A stretch of 64,000 nucleotides of DNA, taken from assembly GCF_018390555.1 (NCBI RefSeq), contig NZ_JAHBGB010000033.1, positions 303,743-367,742 of the forward strand. The letters run 5' to 3'. Within the stretch, counting starts at the first letter, position 1; each line of letters opens with the position of its first letter. Under the pieces are notes generated by a model. That model was not told where the DNA came from, did no database searches, and saw nothing but the letters and a program-made list of their open reading frames with translations. Both the position numbers and the translations under genes were made by a program. Shown here piece after piece: positions 1-9,780 of the stretch. This DNA is from Ancylobacter oerskovii. GTDB lineage: Bacteria; Pseudomonadota; Alphaproteobacteria; Rhizobiales; Xanthobacteraceae.

Positions 1-1890
1 CAGGTCCTCGCGCACCTCCAGCGTGAAGGCGTGGGTGGAGCCCGAATCGAACCAGACGTCGAGGATGTCGTCGACCTTGTGCCATTCATTGGCGCTGTAG
101 TCGGTGCCGAGGAAGCGCTGCGTGGCGCCGTCCTTGTACCAGGCGTCGGCTCCCTCGCGGGCGAAGGCCTCGGCGATGCGGGCATTCACCCTGTCGTCGC
201 GCAGGATCTCGACGGTGCCGTCGCCCTTGTCCTTCACGAACACGGCGATCGGCACGCCCCAGGCGCGCTGGCGCGACACCACCCAGTCCGGGCGGTTCTC
301 GATCATGCCGTTGATGCGGTTCTCGCCGGAGGCGGGCACCCAGTCGACGCCGGCAATGCCGTCCAGCGCCCGCGCGCGCAGCGTGTCGCCGGCGGTGGAG
401 GAGCCGTCCGCCGCCGCGATGTCCTTGTCCATCGCGATGAACCATTGCGGCGTGTTGCGGAAGATCACCGGCGCCTTGGAGCGCCACGAATGCGGGTACT
501 GGTGCTTCAGCCGGCCGCGGGCGAGCAGCTTGTCGGCGGCGGCGAGAGCCTTGATGACGGTGTCGTTGGCGTCGCCGTCCTTGCCCTTGTCGTCCATCAC
601 CCGATGGCCGGCGAACAGCGGCACATGCTCGTAATAGCGCCCGTCCGGGCCGACGGTGTGCGGCACCTCGCCGAGGCGCTCGGCGACATAGAGGTTGAAG
701 TCGTCGGCGCCGTGGCCGGGCGCGATGTGCACGAAGCCGGTGCCGGTGTCGTCGGTGACGAAGTCGCCGGCCACCACCGGCACGGGGAAGTCGAAATAGT
801 CCTTCACCCCCTCGACGCCGGCGAGCGGATGCGCGCAGACGAGGTGGGTCGGGTCCACGGCCGCATGCCGCTCGAAGCCGGTGACGCGGGCGGCCTTGAA
901 CACCTCGGCCGCCAGCTTGTCGGCGAGGATGAAGTGCTCGCCCACCTTGGCCCAATTGTCGGCCGGCGCCTCGGTCACCTCGTAGACGGCATAGGTGACA
1001 TCCGGCGAGAAGGCGATGGCGCGGTTGCCGGGGATGGTCCAGGGCGTGGTGGTCCAGATCACCACCGAGGCGCCCTCATAGGAGGGGAACAGGTGGATGT
1101 CGTCGGCCTTGTCGGCCGGGGCGAGCCCCTTGGGCAGGCCGCCGGCGGTGGCGGCGCTCTTGCGATAGCCGGTGACCGGGAACTTCACATAGATCGTCGT
1201 CGACTGGTGGTCGTGATACTCGACCTCCGCCTCGGCGAGCGCGGTGCGCTCCACCACCGACCACATCACCGGCTTGGAGCCGCGATAGAGCAGGCCGTTC
1301 GCCGCGAACTTCATGATCTCGCGGGCGATCTGCGCCTCGGCGTCGAAGCTCATCGTGACATAGGGATGGTCCCAGTCGCCGCCGACGCCGAGCCGCTTGA
1401 ACTCGGCGCGCTGCACGTCGATCCAGCCCTGCGCGAAGGCACGGCATTCCTGGCGGAACTCGACGACCGGCACCTCGTCCTTGTTGCGGCCCTTGGCGCG
1501 GTACTGCTCCTCGATCTTCCACTCGATCGGCAGGCCGTGGCAGTCCCAGCCCGGCACATAGTTGGAATCGTGGCCGAGCGCGCCCTGCGAGCGCACCACC
1601 ACGTCCTTGAGGATCTTGTTGAGCGCGTGGCCGATATGGATGTTGCCATTGGCATAGGGCGGGCCGTCATGCAGCACGAAGCGCGGCTTGCCGGCACCGG
1701 CCTCGCGCTGGCGGCGATAGAGGCCGATCTCCTCCCAGCGGGCGAGGAATTCCGGCTCGCGCTGCGGCAGGCCGGCGCGCATCGGGAAGTCGGTCTGCGG
1801 CAGGAACAGCGTCGAGGAGTAGTCGTGCGCCTCGCCACCCTCGGTGTCGGGCGTCTTCGGCTCGCGTCCATCGCTGTTTCGGTTCGTCAT
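1..1890 (-). CDS. ileS: isoleucyl-tRNA synthetase, N-terminal 630 residues (cut by window start)
   Basis: Class I aminoacyl-tRNA synthetase that charges tRNA-Ile in the cytoplasm. Reading the minus strand from the ATG at 1890 gives an open frame to the window edge. The class I signature lies early in [18 protein letters not shown] (HIGH). Later come the [11 protein letters not shown] segment and the editing-domain stretch [15 protein letters not shown], all typical of IleRS. The frame ends inside the catalytic domain near [12 protein letters not shown], so KMSKS and the tRNA-binding C-terminus lie outside the window. It follows ribF with an 82-bp gap; HAD hydrolase, ribF and ileS in this order is a frequent alphaproteobacterial arrangement. 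The long plus-strand frame over it is a codon-bias shadow. Confidence 0.97.
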   Translation of the reverse strand, partial: MTNRNSDGREPKTPDTEGGEAHDYSSTLFLPQTDFPMRAGLPQREPEFLARWEEIGLYRRQREAGAGKPRFVLHDGPPYANGNIHIGHALNKILKDVVVRSQGALGHDSNYVPGWDCHGLPIEWKIEEQYRAKGRNKDEVPVVEFRQECRAFAQGWIDVQRAEFKRLGVGGDWDHPYVTMSFDAEAQIAREIMKFAANGLLYRGSKPVMWSVVERTALAEAEVEYHDHQSTTIYVKFPVTGYRKSAATAGGLPKGLAPADKADDIHLFPSYEGASVVIWTTTPWTIPGNRAIAFSPDVTYAVYEVTEAPADNWAKVGEHFILADKLAAEVFKAARVTGFERHAAVDPTHLVCAHPLAGVEGVKDYFDFPVPVVAGDFVTDDTGTGFVHIAPGHGADDFNLYVAERLGEVPHTVGPDGRYYEHVPLFAGHRVMDDKGKDGDANDTVIKALAAADKLLARGRLKHQYPHSWRSKAPVIFRNTPQWFIAMDKDIAAADGSSTAGDTLRARALDGIAGVDWVPASGENRINGMIENRPDWVVSRQRAWGVPIAVFVKDKGDGTVEILRDDRVNARIAEAFAREGADAWYKDGATQRFLGTDYSANEWHKVDDILDVWFDSGSTHAFTLEVREDL

Positions 1891-1972
1891 CGCCGGCTCC
1901 TCACGCTGTCGCGCACGGTGTAAGCGCAGCGGCGAGGCGGTGCAAGGGTTTGCAAGCGGCCTCGGCAGCGCC

Positions 1973-2932
1973 TCAGCCGGCGCCGGCGCCCAGTATGGCG
2001 CGGGCGCGGCGGCTGTCCTCGTCCATCTGGGCGATCAGCGGCTCGATGCCGGCGAATTTGAGCTCGGGCCGCAGATAGGCATGGAAGGCCACCTTGAGCT
2101 TGCGGCCATACAGATCGCCGGACCAGTCGAAGACGAAGGTCTCCAGCCGCGGCGCGCCGTCGTCGAAGGTCGGGCGGCGGCCGAAGCTCGCCACCGCCGG
2201 CCGCTCCACCCCGTCGATCTCCACCGTCACCGCGTAAATGCCGTGGGCGAGCTCGATGGTCGGGTCGAGCCGCATATTGGCGGTGGGGTAGCCGAGCTCG
2301 CGCCCGCGCTTGTCGCCATGGATCACCTCGGCCTCGACGGCGAAGGGCGCCCCCAGCATGTGCGCCGCCTGCTCCACCCGGCCCTGCGCCAGCGCCGCAC
2401 GGATGGCGCTGGAGGAGATCTGCGCGCCGTCGTCGAGCAGCGGCGGCACGATCTCCACCGCAAAGCCGTGGCGCGCCCCCGCCTCGCGCAGGAAGGCCGG
2501 CGAGCCGCCGCGCGCACGGCCGAAGTGGAAGTCGAAGCCCGCCACCACGCAATCGACGCCCAGCCATTCGACGAGGATGTCGGTGACGAAGCTCTCGGCG
2601 TCTTTCGCCGCCAGCAGCGCGTCGAAGGCCAGCACCGCCGCGCCGTCGAGGCCGGTGGAGGCGAGCAGGCCGAGTTTCATCGGCTCCGGGGTCAGGCGGA
2701 ACATCGGCTCGTTGGGGCGGAAATAGGCGCGCGGGTGCGGCTCGAAGGTCAGCGCCAGCGCCGGCTTGCCGGCGGCGTGGGCGCGGCGCACCGCCTCGCC
2801 GATCACCGCGCGATGGCCACGATGCACGCCGTCGAAATTGCCGATCGCCACCACCGGGCGGGCGAGCGCGGCCGGCACGGCATCGCCGCCGCGCAGCACG
2901 GTGAAGGGACGGGGGGCGGGGGAAGCACTCAT
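1973..2932 (-). CDS. ribF: bifunctional riboflavin kinase / FAD synthetase
   Basis: Phosphorylates riboflavin to FMN and adenylylates FMN to FAD. The 319-residue protein has the usual length. The N-terminal FAD-synthetase half carries the nucleotidyltransferase motif [13 protein letters not shown] near residue 33 and later [12 protein letters not shown] and SSSAIRAAL. The C-terminal flavokinase half contains [19 protein letters not shown] and a terminal helix. The ATG at 2932 opens with a short Ser/Pro-rich stretch. The gene sits between the HAD-IIA hydrolase and ileS on the same strand, probably one transcription unit. Nothing is unusual in it. Confidence 0.96.
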   Translation of the reverse strand: MSASPAPRPFTVLRGGDAVPAALARPVVAIGNFDGVHRGHRAVIGEAVRRAHAAGKPALALTFEPHPRAYFRPNEPMFRLTPEPMKLGLLASTGLDGAAVLAFDALLAAKDAESFVTDILVEWLGVDCVVAGFDFHFGRARGGSPAFLREAGARHGFAVEIVPPLLDDGAQISSSAIRAALAQGRVEQAAHMLGAPFAVEAEVIHGDKRGRELGYPTANMRLDPTIELAHGIYAVTVEIDGVERPAVASFGRRPTFDDGAPRLETFVFDWSGDLYGRKLKVAFHAYLRPELKFAGIEPLIAQMDEDSRRARAILGAGAG

Positions 2933-3088
2933 CGGGCGACACCGTCGAAACCTGCCGGGCGGATCGGGCGGCGGCGACGGCGGCCGGCGCGACGATCCGG
3001 GGCCATCCCTAGCCGCTTTCCGCGTCCCGGGAAACCGGCCGGCCGATACGAATAAGCTATCGGCTCGACAGGCTGCGCCTTGCTCGGC

Positions 3089-3985
3089 CTACCAGACGAG
3101 CTGCGGCGCCGCGGCGACCGGCAGGCCGGGACCGTCGGCGATCAGCCGGGCAAGGGCCTGCGGATCGATGGTGCCCGAGCGCTCCAGCCCCAGCTCGCCG
3201 GCATGGATGCCGCCGGCGATGAACAGGCAATCGATGCCCACGCCGAGCGCACCGGCGAGATCGGTGCGCAGCGCGTCGCCGATGGCGAGGAAACGGGCCG
3301 GCTCCACCGGCGCGCCGCGCAGTTCGGCGGCCTTGGCGAAGGCCGCCTCGTAGATCGGCCGGTGCGGCTTGCCGCACCACACCGCCGTGCCGCCGATCGC
3401 CTCATAGGCCTCGGCGAGCGCGCCGGCGCACCAGACCAGCTCGCCGCCGCGCTCCACCACGATGTCGGGATTGGCGCAGATCATGGTGAGCCCGCGCGCC
3501 TTCATCGCCGCCAGCGTGTCGCGATAGGTCTCCGGCGTCTCGGTGGTGTCGTCGAACAGCCCGGTGCAGACCACCAGCTCCGACGCCTCCATCCCGGTGA
3601 GCTCGACACCGGCCTCCTTGTAGATGCCGAGGTCGCGCTCCGGCCCGAGATGCCAGATCCGGCCGACGCCGCGCTCGCGCAGCAGGCCAGTAGTGACGTT
3701 GCCGGAGGTGACGATGGCGTCATAGGCGCTGCGGGGAATGTCGAAGCGGTCGAGGATGGTGGCGACATCGCCGCTCGGCCGCGGGGCGTTGGAGACGAGG
3801 ATCACCGTCAGGCCGTTGCCACGCGCCCGCTCCAGCGCCGCCGCCGCCGCCGCGAAGCCGACGGCGCCGTTGTGCAGCACGCCCCAGACGTCGCACAGGA
3901 TCACGTCGTAGCGCGGCGCCAGCTCGGCGAAGGGCAGGACGGGAATCGGCGCGGCGGGCCGGGGCGGCGTGGAGGGGGACGACAT
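3089..3985 (-). CDS. HAD-superfamily subclass IIA hydrolase (TIGR01459-like)
   Basis: Predicted cytoplasmic phosphatase of the NagD-like HAD-IIA group. The aspartate motif is in YDVILCDVWGVLHNG, motif II is LVSNAPRPS, and the C-terminal lysine/aspartate region is GKPHRPIYEAAF followed by FLAIGDALRTDLAGA. Substrate is unknown; sugar phosphates or 4-nitrophenylphosphate-like esters are known for relatives. I start it at the ATG at 3985, giving 298 residues, because the frame upstream to 4087 is low-complexity and adds about 34 residues not expected for this family. Its position just ahead of ribF-ileS is a common alphaproteobacterial arrangement. Confidence 0.88.
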   Translation of the reverse strand: MSSPSTPPRPAAPIPVLPFAELAPRYDVILCDVWGVLHNGAVGFAAAAAALERARGNGLTVILVSNAPRPSGDVATILDRFDIPRSAYDAIVTSGNVTTGLLRERGVGRIWHLGPERDLGIYKEAGVELTGMEASELVVCTGLFDDTTETPETYRDTLAAMKARGLTMICANPDIVVERGGELVWCAGALAEAYEAIGGTAVWCGKPHRPIYEAAFAKAAELRGAPVEPARFLAIGDALRTDLAGALGVGIDCLFIAGGIHAGELGLERSGTIDPQALARLIADGPGLPVAAAPQLVW

Positions 3986-4251
3986 GGGCGAAACGGCCTC
4001 GGCGGATCGTTGAAGGGGCGAAACGGACGGCGGGACGGGGCAGCAAGTGCCATGCCGGCCGCCCCGGCACAAGGCCGGCGGCGGCATGGCAGCCTCCCGC
4101 CCCGGTCCGCCGCGCGCGGTGCCGCGGCTTTGCGGCTTCGCACGCCCCGCGAGGCCGGAACGCCGGGCCGGGCGTTGCCGGCCGGTACCGTCGCCCTATC
4201 TTCATCGCACCCGTCGATGATCGGCGAACCCGAAAGCGCAAGGAGCTCCCC

Positions 4252-4668
4252 ATGACCGCGACCACGCTCTTCACCGGCACCGCCACCGCCAAGGGCGGCC
4301 GCCACGGCCACTCCGCCACCAGCGACGGCTCGGTTTCCGTTGATCTGGGCATGCCGAAGAACGGGGTGCTGGAACCCGGCAAGACCACGCCGGAACACCT
4401 CTTCGCCACCGGCTACGCTGCCTGCTTCGGCTCGGCGGTGGAGGCGGTCGGCGCGCAGAAGAAGCTCGACGTCTCCGACGCCTCGGTAACGGTGGCCGCC
4501 TCGCTGCAGAAGAGCGACACCGGCTTCAGCCTGGCGGTGAAGCTCACCCTCAAGGCGCCGGCGCTGACCAGGGAGCAGGCGCAGGAGGTGATCGAGGCGG
4601 CGCACCAGATGTGCCCCTATTCCAAGGCGACGCGCGGCAACATCCCCGTCGAGCTGGCGGTGGAATGA
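4252..4668 (+). CDS. ohr: organic hydroperoxide resistance protein, Ohr/OsmC family
   Basis: Thiol peroxidase that reduces organic hydroperoxides. The 138-residue length matches Ohr. The two redox cysteines are visible: the peroxidatic one in GYAACFGSAVEAV near residue 59 and the resolving one in MCPYSKATRGNIPVELAV near the C-terminus. The ATG at 4252 is preceded by AAGGAG at a good distance. It is transcribed alone, opposite to the HAD-ribF-ileS unit. No ohrR-type MarR repressor is visible next to it, although ohr is often paired with one. Confidence 0.93.
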   Translation: MTATTLFTGTATAKGGRHGHSATSDGSVSVDLGMPKNGVLEPGKTTPEHLFATGYAACFGSAVEAVGAQKKLDVSDASVTVAASLQKSDTGFSLAVKLTLKAPALTREQAQEVIEAAHQMCPYSKATRGNIPVELAVE

Positions 4669-4685
4669 CGCTGTAGCGGACGGGT

Positions 4686-4707
4686 CGGCCCGGCTCGCGC
4701 CGGGCCG
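4686..4707 (+). terminator. GC-rich hairpin downstream of ohr
   Basis: A perfect 9-bp inverted repeat (CGGCCCGGC and GCCGGGCCG) with a 4-base loop lies 17 bases after the ohr stop. There is no T run, so termination here is inferred from position and stem strength only. Confidence 0.5.
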
Positions 4708-4912
4708 GCACTCGACGGCCCCGACCCATCCGCCGCCCCGTCCCAGCGGCGTCACCGTTCCCGGGAGCGCGGGCCGGACGGCGCGAGCACCGGGGACGCG
4801 AACCGCAGACCGGGTCACGGACAAGAGCCCCGCGTGGCGATCCCCGCCCGGGCAGGAAGCGTCCGCCTCTCTGCAGGCGAGGCCGTCACACCCCCGGCAA
4901 TGCCGCAGGCAA

Positions 4913-4940
4913 GAGGCTTTCACGAGACGAGGCTTTCACG
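4913..4940. repeat. short direct repeat in a 540-bp gene-free stretch
   Basis: The 12-mer GAGGCTTTCACG occurs twice, 16 bases apart start to start. It lies in the non-coding stretch 4669-5206 between ohr and the LapA-like gene. Apart from the hairpin after ohr and several short GC palindromes I see no gene or recognisable RNA there. Confidence 0.5.
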
Positions 4941-5206
4941 GGTCAAGGTCTTCAGGGCGAAAGACGCCCCAAGAGCACGGCGCCCCCCGCCGGCCTGCAA
5001 GCACCCGGGCCTCTTACCCGGGGTCTTTCACGACATGAATTCCGGCATTGTCGCCGGCCTGAGCCGACCCCGGTCGGTCGCCGCGAGCACCTACGCGAGC
5101 GAACGCAGGCGACATCGCGATCGGAGCGGATCGCGCCGGTCCCCGGAGCAAACCGTTCGGCCGATCGCGCCCTCTGCCGGGTCGAATCCTCGCCCCTGAA
5201 GGCGGC

Positions 5207-5593
5207 CTAGGCGGCGTCGCGCCGGTCCGGCAGCGCCGCCGGGCCGATCGGCCCCAATCCGCCGCCGGGCGCCAGCGGCACGCGCGGCCGGCTGTCCGAC
5301 ATCGCCGCGCGCAGGCTTTCCACCTGAGCATTGGCCCGGCGCGCCTCGCGGCCGGCGCTGCGCGCCGCCTTGCGGTAGCGGCCCTGCCGCAGCCACACGG
5401 TGATCCCGCCCAGCGCCACGCCGATGATGAGGCTCGCCAGCACCACCACGAAGAGCGGCAGCTCCGCCGACAATGCGCCGGCAAAGGGATCGAGCACCAG
5501 CGTCACCGGATGGCGATTCGCCACCGCCAGCATGACGAGGCCGATCGAGACCGGCAGGATCAGCACGAGGGTTAGGATGCGACGCAGCAGCAC
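5207..5593 (-). CDS. LapA-family (DUF1049) small membrane protein
   Basis: Inner-membrane protein of 128 residues with two hydrophobic segments, about residues 5-25 and 45-68, separated by the conserved ANRHPVTLVLDPF loop typical of the lipopolysaccharide-assembly LapA domain. The C-terminal half is basic and likely a cytoplasmic coiled segment. Relatives help tether LPS-assembly factors in enterobacteria; the role in alphaproteobacteria is less clear. It follows ihfB with a 26-bp gap, a common alphaproteobacterial pairing, so the two are probably co-transcribed. Confidence 0.85.
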   Translation of the reverse strand: MLLRRILTLVLILPVSIGLVMLAVANRHPVTLVLDPFAGALSAELPLFVVVLASLIIGVALGGITVWLRQGRYRKAARSAGREARRANAQVESLRAAMSDSRPRVPLAPGGGLGPIGPAALPDRRDAA

Positions 5594-5619
5594 GCCTTCA
5601 CTCCGGTTTGCGGGTCCGG

Positions 5620-5913
5620 CTATTCGAGATCCACGCCGCCGTTCAGGCGCTCGCGCATCTCCTTGCCGGTCTTGAAATAGGGCACGGCCTTGCCGTCCAC
5701 CGCCACATGGGCGCCGGTGCGCGGGTTGCGGCCGGTGCGCGCGGGACGCGCCTTCACCGAGAAGGCGCCGAAGCCGCGCAGTTCCACCCGGTCGCCGCGG
5801 GCGAGCGCGCCGACGATCTCATCGAGGATCGCGTTCACGATGTTCTCGACGTCGCGCTGGTAAAGGTGCGGATTGGCTTCCGCGATACGCTGGACTAGTT
5901 CCGACTTGATCAT
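5620..5913 (-). CDS. ihfB: integration host factor subunit beta
   Basis: DNA-bending histone-like protein that pairs with IHF-alpha. The 97-residue product from the ATG at 5913 starts [18 protein letters not shown] and carries the DNA-intercalating arm [12 protein letters not shown] with the conserved proline. [12 protein letters not shown] near the end is typical of IhfB. I chose this start because the frame upstream to 6036 has no family similarity and would overlap the end of sppA. sppA, ihfB and the LapA-like gene form a tight minus-strand group. Confidence 0.97.
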   Translation of the reverse strand: MIKSELVQRIAEANPHLYQRDVENIVNAILDEIVGALARGDRVELRGFGAFSVKARPARTGRNPRTGAHVAVDGKAVPYFKTGKEMRERLNGGVDLE

Positions 5914-5998
5914 CGACGCCCCGGCCCCTTCGTTCGTCTTCGGCTCGTCGCAAATCCGAAAACACTTTATTCTGGAAACTGTTGGCTCCCCCCAGAGC

Positions 5999-6976
5999 TC
6001 AATCGCGAGGGTGCCAGAGGGCCAACAGACCGTCAAGGCGAGACTGCGCCGCCGCCTCGAAAGCCGGGCCGAGCAGCAGCGAGGCCGCCTCCTCCAGCCC
6101 GAACAGCGACATCAGCCGCGTGCCGGCCGCCTTGAGCCAGCCGAATTCCTCGCCGGAGCGCCCGGTGCGCCACGCCCTCACCGGCAAATTCTCCGGCACG
6201 TCGCGCTCGCGCGCAAGATAGGCGCGGGCGGTGCGCTCGTCGCCGAGCTCGTCCACCAGGCCCAGCGGCAACCCCTGATGGGCGGTGAATACCCGCCCGT
6301 CCGCGACGAGGTCGAGTTTTTCCCCCGCGATGGTGCGCCGTTCGGAAACCAGGCCGCGGAACCAGTCATAGCTGTCGGTGACCAGCGACATCACCGCCGC
6401 CCGCGCCTCGGGGCTGGTCGGCTCGAAGCCGTTCGGCACCGCCTTCAGCGAGCTCGACTTGACGGTCTCATAGGCGACGCCCACGGTCTTCATCAGCTCG
6501 GTGAAGTTCGGGTACTGGAAGATGACGCCGATCGAGCCGACCATGGCGTTGCGCGGCGCCACGATATGGTCGGCGCCCATGGCGGCGATATAGGCGCCCG
6601 AGGCGGCCATGCCGTCCACCACCGCCACCACCGGCAGCTTTTCCGCCAGCCGCCGCAGGCCGTCATAGAGCTGCTGCGAGCCCACCACCGTGCCGCCCGG
6701 GCTGTCGATGGCGATGATCACCGCGCGGGCGCCGGATGTGGCGATGTCGTCGAACATCTCCAGCCGGTCGCGGTCGTTGCGGATGATGCCGCCGATGGTC
6801 ACCCGCGCCACATGCGGCGCCGAGCGCGGGGTGAGGCCGCCGTCGCTCCACCAGATCGCCGCCAGCGCCAGCGCGCCGGCGAGCACCACCAGCACCGTCA
6901 CCCGCCAGAAGGTGAGCTTGCGGCGCAGCCGCCGGCGCTCAAGCAGGGAATCGACATCCATCGCAGTGCCGAGCAT
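5999..6976 (-). CDS. sppA: signal peptide peptidase SppA
   Basis: Membrane-anchored serine protease that degrades cleaved signal peptides in the periplasmic space. The 325-residue short-type protein has one transmembrane anchor at about residues 23-43. The Ser/Lys dyad is visible as Ser126 in [11 protein letters not shown] and Lys178 in [19 protein letters not shown] around residue 91 is the conserved loop. An internal ATG five codons in (MDVDSLL) is an equally possible start. It lies directly upstream of ihfB on the same strand. Confidence 0.95.
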   Translation of the reverse strand: MLGTAMDVDSLLERRRLRRKLTFWRVTVLVVLAGALALAAIWWSDGGLTPRSAPHVARVTIGGIIRNDRDRLEMFDDIATSGARAVIIAIDSPGGTVVGSQQLYDGLRRLAEKLPVVAVVDGMAASGAYIAAMGADHIVAPRNAMVGSIGVIFQYPNFTELMKTVGVAYETVKSSSLKAVPNGFEPTSPEARAAVMSLVTDSYDWFRGLVSERRTIAGEKLDLVADGRVFTAHQGLPLGLVDELGDERTARAYLARERDVPENLPVRAWRTGRSGEEFGWLKAAGTRLMSLFGLEEAASLLLGPAFEAAAQSRLDGLLALWHPRD

Positions 6977-7131
6977 CGGGTCCGGGCCGCTCCGTCTTCA
7001 AAGCCGAGCCCCTGACCTAGAACCCAAGTTCGGCGGACGCAAGGCAGGAGATGGAAGGCAGGAGATGGAAAGCGGGAGTTGCGCGGCAGGAGAAGCCGGG
7101 CCGGAAGCGGCCGGCGGCCCAGCCGGCAGGC

Positions 7132-7746
7132 TCAGCCGCCGTGCCGCGCGAGAAAGGCCTCCACCGGCAACGAGCGGAAATCCGCCAGCGCGGCGTGCAG
7201 CCGTTCATGCTCCCAGTGCCACCAGCCCAGCGCCTGCAGCCGCTCGCCGATCCCGGCGGCAAAGCGCGCGCGGATCGGCCGCGCCGGGTTGCCGCCGACG
7301 ATCATGTAGGGCGGCACGTCCTTGGTGACCACCGCGCCGGCCGCCACCACCGCGCCGTCGCCGATCGAGCGGCCCGGCAGCACGATGGCGCCGTGGCCGA
7401 TCCACACATCGTGACCGATCGTCACCCATTGCGCGCGGCGGCGGTCGAAGAAGCCGTCCTCGTTCGATTCGCCGTCGAAATAGTCGCCGGCGCGATAGGT
7501 GAAATGCGATTGGCTCGCCCGCTCCATCGGGTGATTGCCGGGATTGATCCGGGTCATGGCGGCGATGGAGGTGAACTTGCCGATGGTCGCGTAGGCGATG
7601 TCGCTGTCGTTCACCACATAGGAATAGTCGCCGAGCTCCACCTCGACGAGCCGGGTGCGCTCGCCGACCTCGGTATAGCGGCCGAGCCGCGAGGCGTGCA
7701 CCTCGGCGCTCGGATCGACGAGAGGCGCAACGCCCAGCTTGGTCAC
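7132..7746 (-). CDS. phosphonate-associated hexapeptide-repeat acetyltransferase
   Basis: Left-handed beta-helix acyltransferase of 204 residues, resembling the hexapeptide transferases found in phosphonate operons (TIGR03308-like). Visible features are the imperfect hexapeptide repeats around [19 protein letters not shown] and [17 protein letters not shown], and the catalytic-region histidine in [15 protein letters not shown]. It begins three bases after the stop of the DUF1045 gene, so the two are translationally close. The acceptor is unknown; modification of an aminoalkylphosphonate is a reasonable inference from context. Confidence 0.85.
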   Translation of the reverse strand: MTKLGVAPLVDPSAEVHASRLGRYTEVGERTRLVEVELGDYSYVVNDSDIAYATIGKFTSIAAMTRINPGNHPMERASQSHFTYRAGDYFDGESNEDGFFDRRRAQWVTIGHDVWIGHGAIVLPGRSIGDGAVVAAGAVVTKDVPPYMIVGGNPARPIRARFAAGIGERLQALGWWHWEHERLHAALADFRSLPVEAFLARHGG

Positions 7747-7749
7747 GGC

Positions 7750-8520
7750 TCAGCTCCCGAAGGCGAAGCGTTCGATCAGCCGGAAGCGGCCGCCGGTGCC
7801 GCCGTCCGGCTGCGCATCCTGGCGGTACAGCGCGATGCCGCCGACGATCAGCGGCCCGTCGGCACCGCTCTGCAGGAAGAGCTCGGCCAGTTCCTCCCCC
7901 GCCGCGCCGCGGTCGGCGTCGTCGAGCGGACCGGTCAGCGTCATGTGGAAGCGGAAATCGTCGAGCACATAGGGATAGCCCCAGCGCGCCAGATAGTCCT
8001 TCTGCCGCTCGCTCAGCGGCGCGCGCAGCCGGCGCTCGCGCTCGGCCTCGCTCATCGGCGCGCGAAAATCGTCGAAGGCCGCCACCGCCCCGGCGGCGAG
8101 CCGGTTCAAGGCCGCGCAGGTCGACACCGTCTTCAGCGCGAAGAAGCGGCCGATGGCGGCCAGCGTCACCCCGGCGCAGGCGAAGCTCGCCCGGTCGGCG
8201 GCGAAGCGCGCGCAGACCGCGCGCAGCCCCGCCTCGTCCTTGCCGGGCGCGAGGCGGAACGGCGCCTTCAGCGTGCCGTGGAAGCCGTAGCGCCGCGGCT
8301 CGGAGGTGATCTCGCGCCAGCGATCCGGCGCGAAGCGCGACAGCCGGGGCTGCGGCAGCTCGCGGCCGGTCTCGGCGTCGTAGCCGATCACCGAGGAGCC
8401 GAACCGCCACAGCGGGCTCGTCGCCGGCGGCGCGAAATAGATGGCGTAGCGGGCCTCGGCCGGTCGTGGTTCGGTCCGGCGCGGCTCGGCCAGCGGGAAA
8501 TCGATCTGCAACGTGGTCAT
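7750..8520 (-). CDS. DUF1045 phosphonate-metabolism protein (2H phosphoesterase-like)
   Basis: A 256-residue member of the family annotated as putative phosphonate metabolism protein (TIGR03223/DUF1045). Two His-x-Thr motifs are visible, HGT in YGFHGTLKAPF near residue 80 and HMT in RFHMTLTGPLDD near residue 193. These are the hallmark of 2H phosphodiesterases, suggesting action on a cyclic phosphate or phosphodiester intermediate. The exact reaction is not something the sequence shows. It lies between phnM and the hexapeptide transferase on the same strand. Confidence 0.88.
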   Translation of the reverse strand: MTTLQIDFPLAEPRRTEPRPAEARYAIYFAPPATSPLWRFGSSVIGYDAETGRELPQPRLSRFAPDRWREITSEPRRYGFHGTLKAPFRLAPGKDEAGLRAVCARFAADRASFACAGVTLAAIGRFFALKTVSTCAALNRLAAGAVAAFDDFRAPMSEAERERRLRAPLSERQKDYLARWGYPYVLDDFRFHMTLTGPLDDADRGAAGEELAELFLQSGADGPLIVGGIALYRQDAQPDGGTGGRFRLIERFAFGS

Positions 8521-8563
8521 GCGTCCTCCCGAGAACAGCTTCGCCTGCGCGAAGTCCCGTCGT

Positions 8564-9703
8564 TCAGAAGATGCGGCGGCCGGCGAGGAACACCTCGCGC
8601 ACCACCGGCGTGTCGTCGATCACATGGAAGGCGACCAGATCGGCCCTGAGCCCCGGCGCCAGCCGGCCGCGATCGGCCAGCCCCGCCAGCGCCGCCGGCC
8701 GGGACGTCACCAGCGCCAGCGCCGCCGGCAGCGTCAGGCCGGGGTCGCGGGTCAGCGCCAGCGCCGCCTGCAGGAGGCTCGCCGGCACATAGTCGGAAGC
8801 GAGCGCGTCGATCAGACCCTGCGCCGCCAGCGCCCGCATCGACACGCCGCCGGAATGCGAGCCGCCGCGCACCGCGTTCGGCGCCCCGCCAATGGTGGCG
8901 AGGCCCGCCTCGCGCGCGGCCTTCGCCGCTTCCGGCGTGGTGGGGAACTCGGAAATGGTGCAGCCGGCCGCCTTGGCGTCGGCGACATGCTCGGGCGTGG
9001 TGTCGTCATGGCTCGCCAGCACGATGCCGGAGCCGGCGAACAGCTGGATCATCCTGGCGAAATTGCCCGGCACCGCCGCCCGGCCGCGGGCGGCGCGCTC
9101 GTTCAGCTCGCGGTCCATCTCCTCGGCGGTCTTGCCGATGCCGGAGAGATAGGTCTTGAGATGCTCGACATTGCGCCATTGCCGGGCGCCGGGCGTGTGG
9201 TCCATCAGCGAGGCGAGCGAGAGGCTCGGCCGCCCCGAGGCCTGCGCCACCAGCTCCTCCAGCGTCGGGTCGGTCAGCTCGCAGCGCAGGTGCAGCCGGT
9301 GCTCGACGCGGAACATGCCGCGCGCCGTCCCCTCGTCGACGGCGTCGAGCATCACCGTGTAGAGCGCCCGGCGGTCGGCCTTGGACTGGTCGAAGCCGCC
9401 GGCGCAGATGGCGTCGTAGACGGTGGTGACGCCGGAGCCGGCCATCTGCGCGTCATGGGCCAGCGCCGCGGCGCGGGCGTCCGGCCAGATCACCTTCGGG
9501 CGCGGCACGAAGTGGCTTTCCAGCGCGTCGGTGTGCAGGTCGATCAGGCCGGGCGCCAGATAGGCGCCGGCGCAATCGACCGCCGCCGGCAGGTGCGAGC
9601 GGCCCTCGTCGACGGCGCGGATGTCGCCGCCCTCGACGACCAGCGTGCCCTCGACGACGGCGTCGTCGAGAACGACTCGGGCATTGGTGAGAATCGTTTC
9701 CAT
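8564..9703 (-). CDS. phnM: alpha-D-ribose 1-methylphosphonate 5-triphosphate diphosphatase PhnM
   Basis: Amidohydrolase-fold enzyme of the C-P lyase pathway that removes diphosphate from ribose-methylphosphonate triphosphate. From the ATG at 9703 it has 379 residues, the usual length. Landmarks are APGLIDLHTDALESHF (first metal ligands), GVTTVYDAICAGGFDQSK, LASHDDTTPEHV and SDYVPASLLQAAL. The frame continues upstream to 9784, but METILTNARVVLDD is the family-typical N-terminus. It leads a three-gene set with the DUF1045 and hexapeptide genes. phnGHIJKL are not in this window, so this set must depend on genes elsewhere. Confidence 0.93.
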   Translation of the reverse strand: METILTNARVVLDDAVVEGTLVVEGGDIRAVDEGRSHLPAAVDCAGAYLAPGLIDLHTDALESHFVPRPKVIWPDARAAALAHDAQMAGSGVTTVYDAICAGGFDQSKADRRALYTVMLDAVDEGTARGMFRVEHRLHLRCELTDPTLEELVAQASGRPSLSLASLMDHTPGARQWRNVEHLKTYLSGIGKTAEEMDRELNERAARGRAAVPGNFARMIQLFAGSGIVLASHDDTTPEHVADAKAAGCTISEFPTTPEAAKAAREAGLATIGGAPNAVRGGSHSGGVSMRALAAQGLIDALASDYVPASLLQAALALTRDPGLTLPAALALVTSRPAALAGLADRGRLAPGLRADLVAFHVIDDTPVVREVFLAGRRIF

Positions 9704-9780
9704 GGGCCGCGCGTCTCGCATGTTGCCGTGACCATTCGATGAACCCGCGCGAACCCCTTGTCGCGTCGGCCTTTCCCGGT

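Noticed and set aside
31..1923. 630-codon open frame on plus over ileS
   Set aside because: It is the opposite-strand shadow of ileS; its product is Val/Gly/Arg/His-rich noise, while the minus strand encodes clear IleRS motifs.
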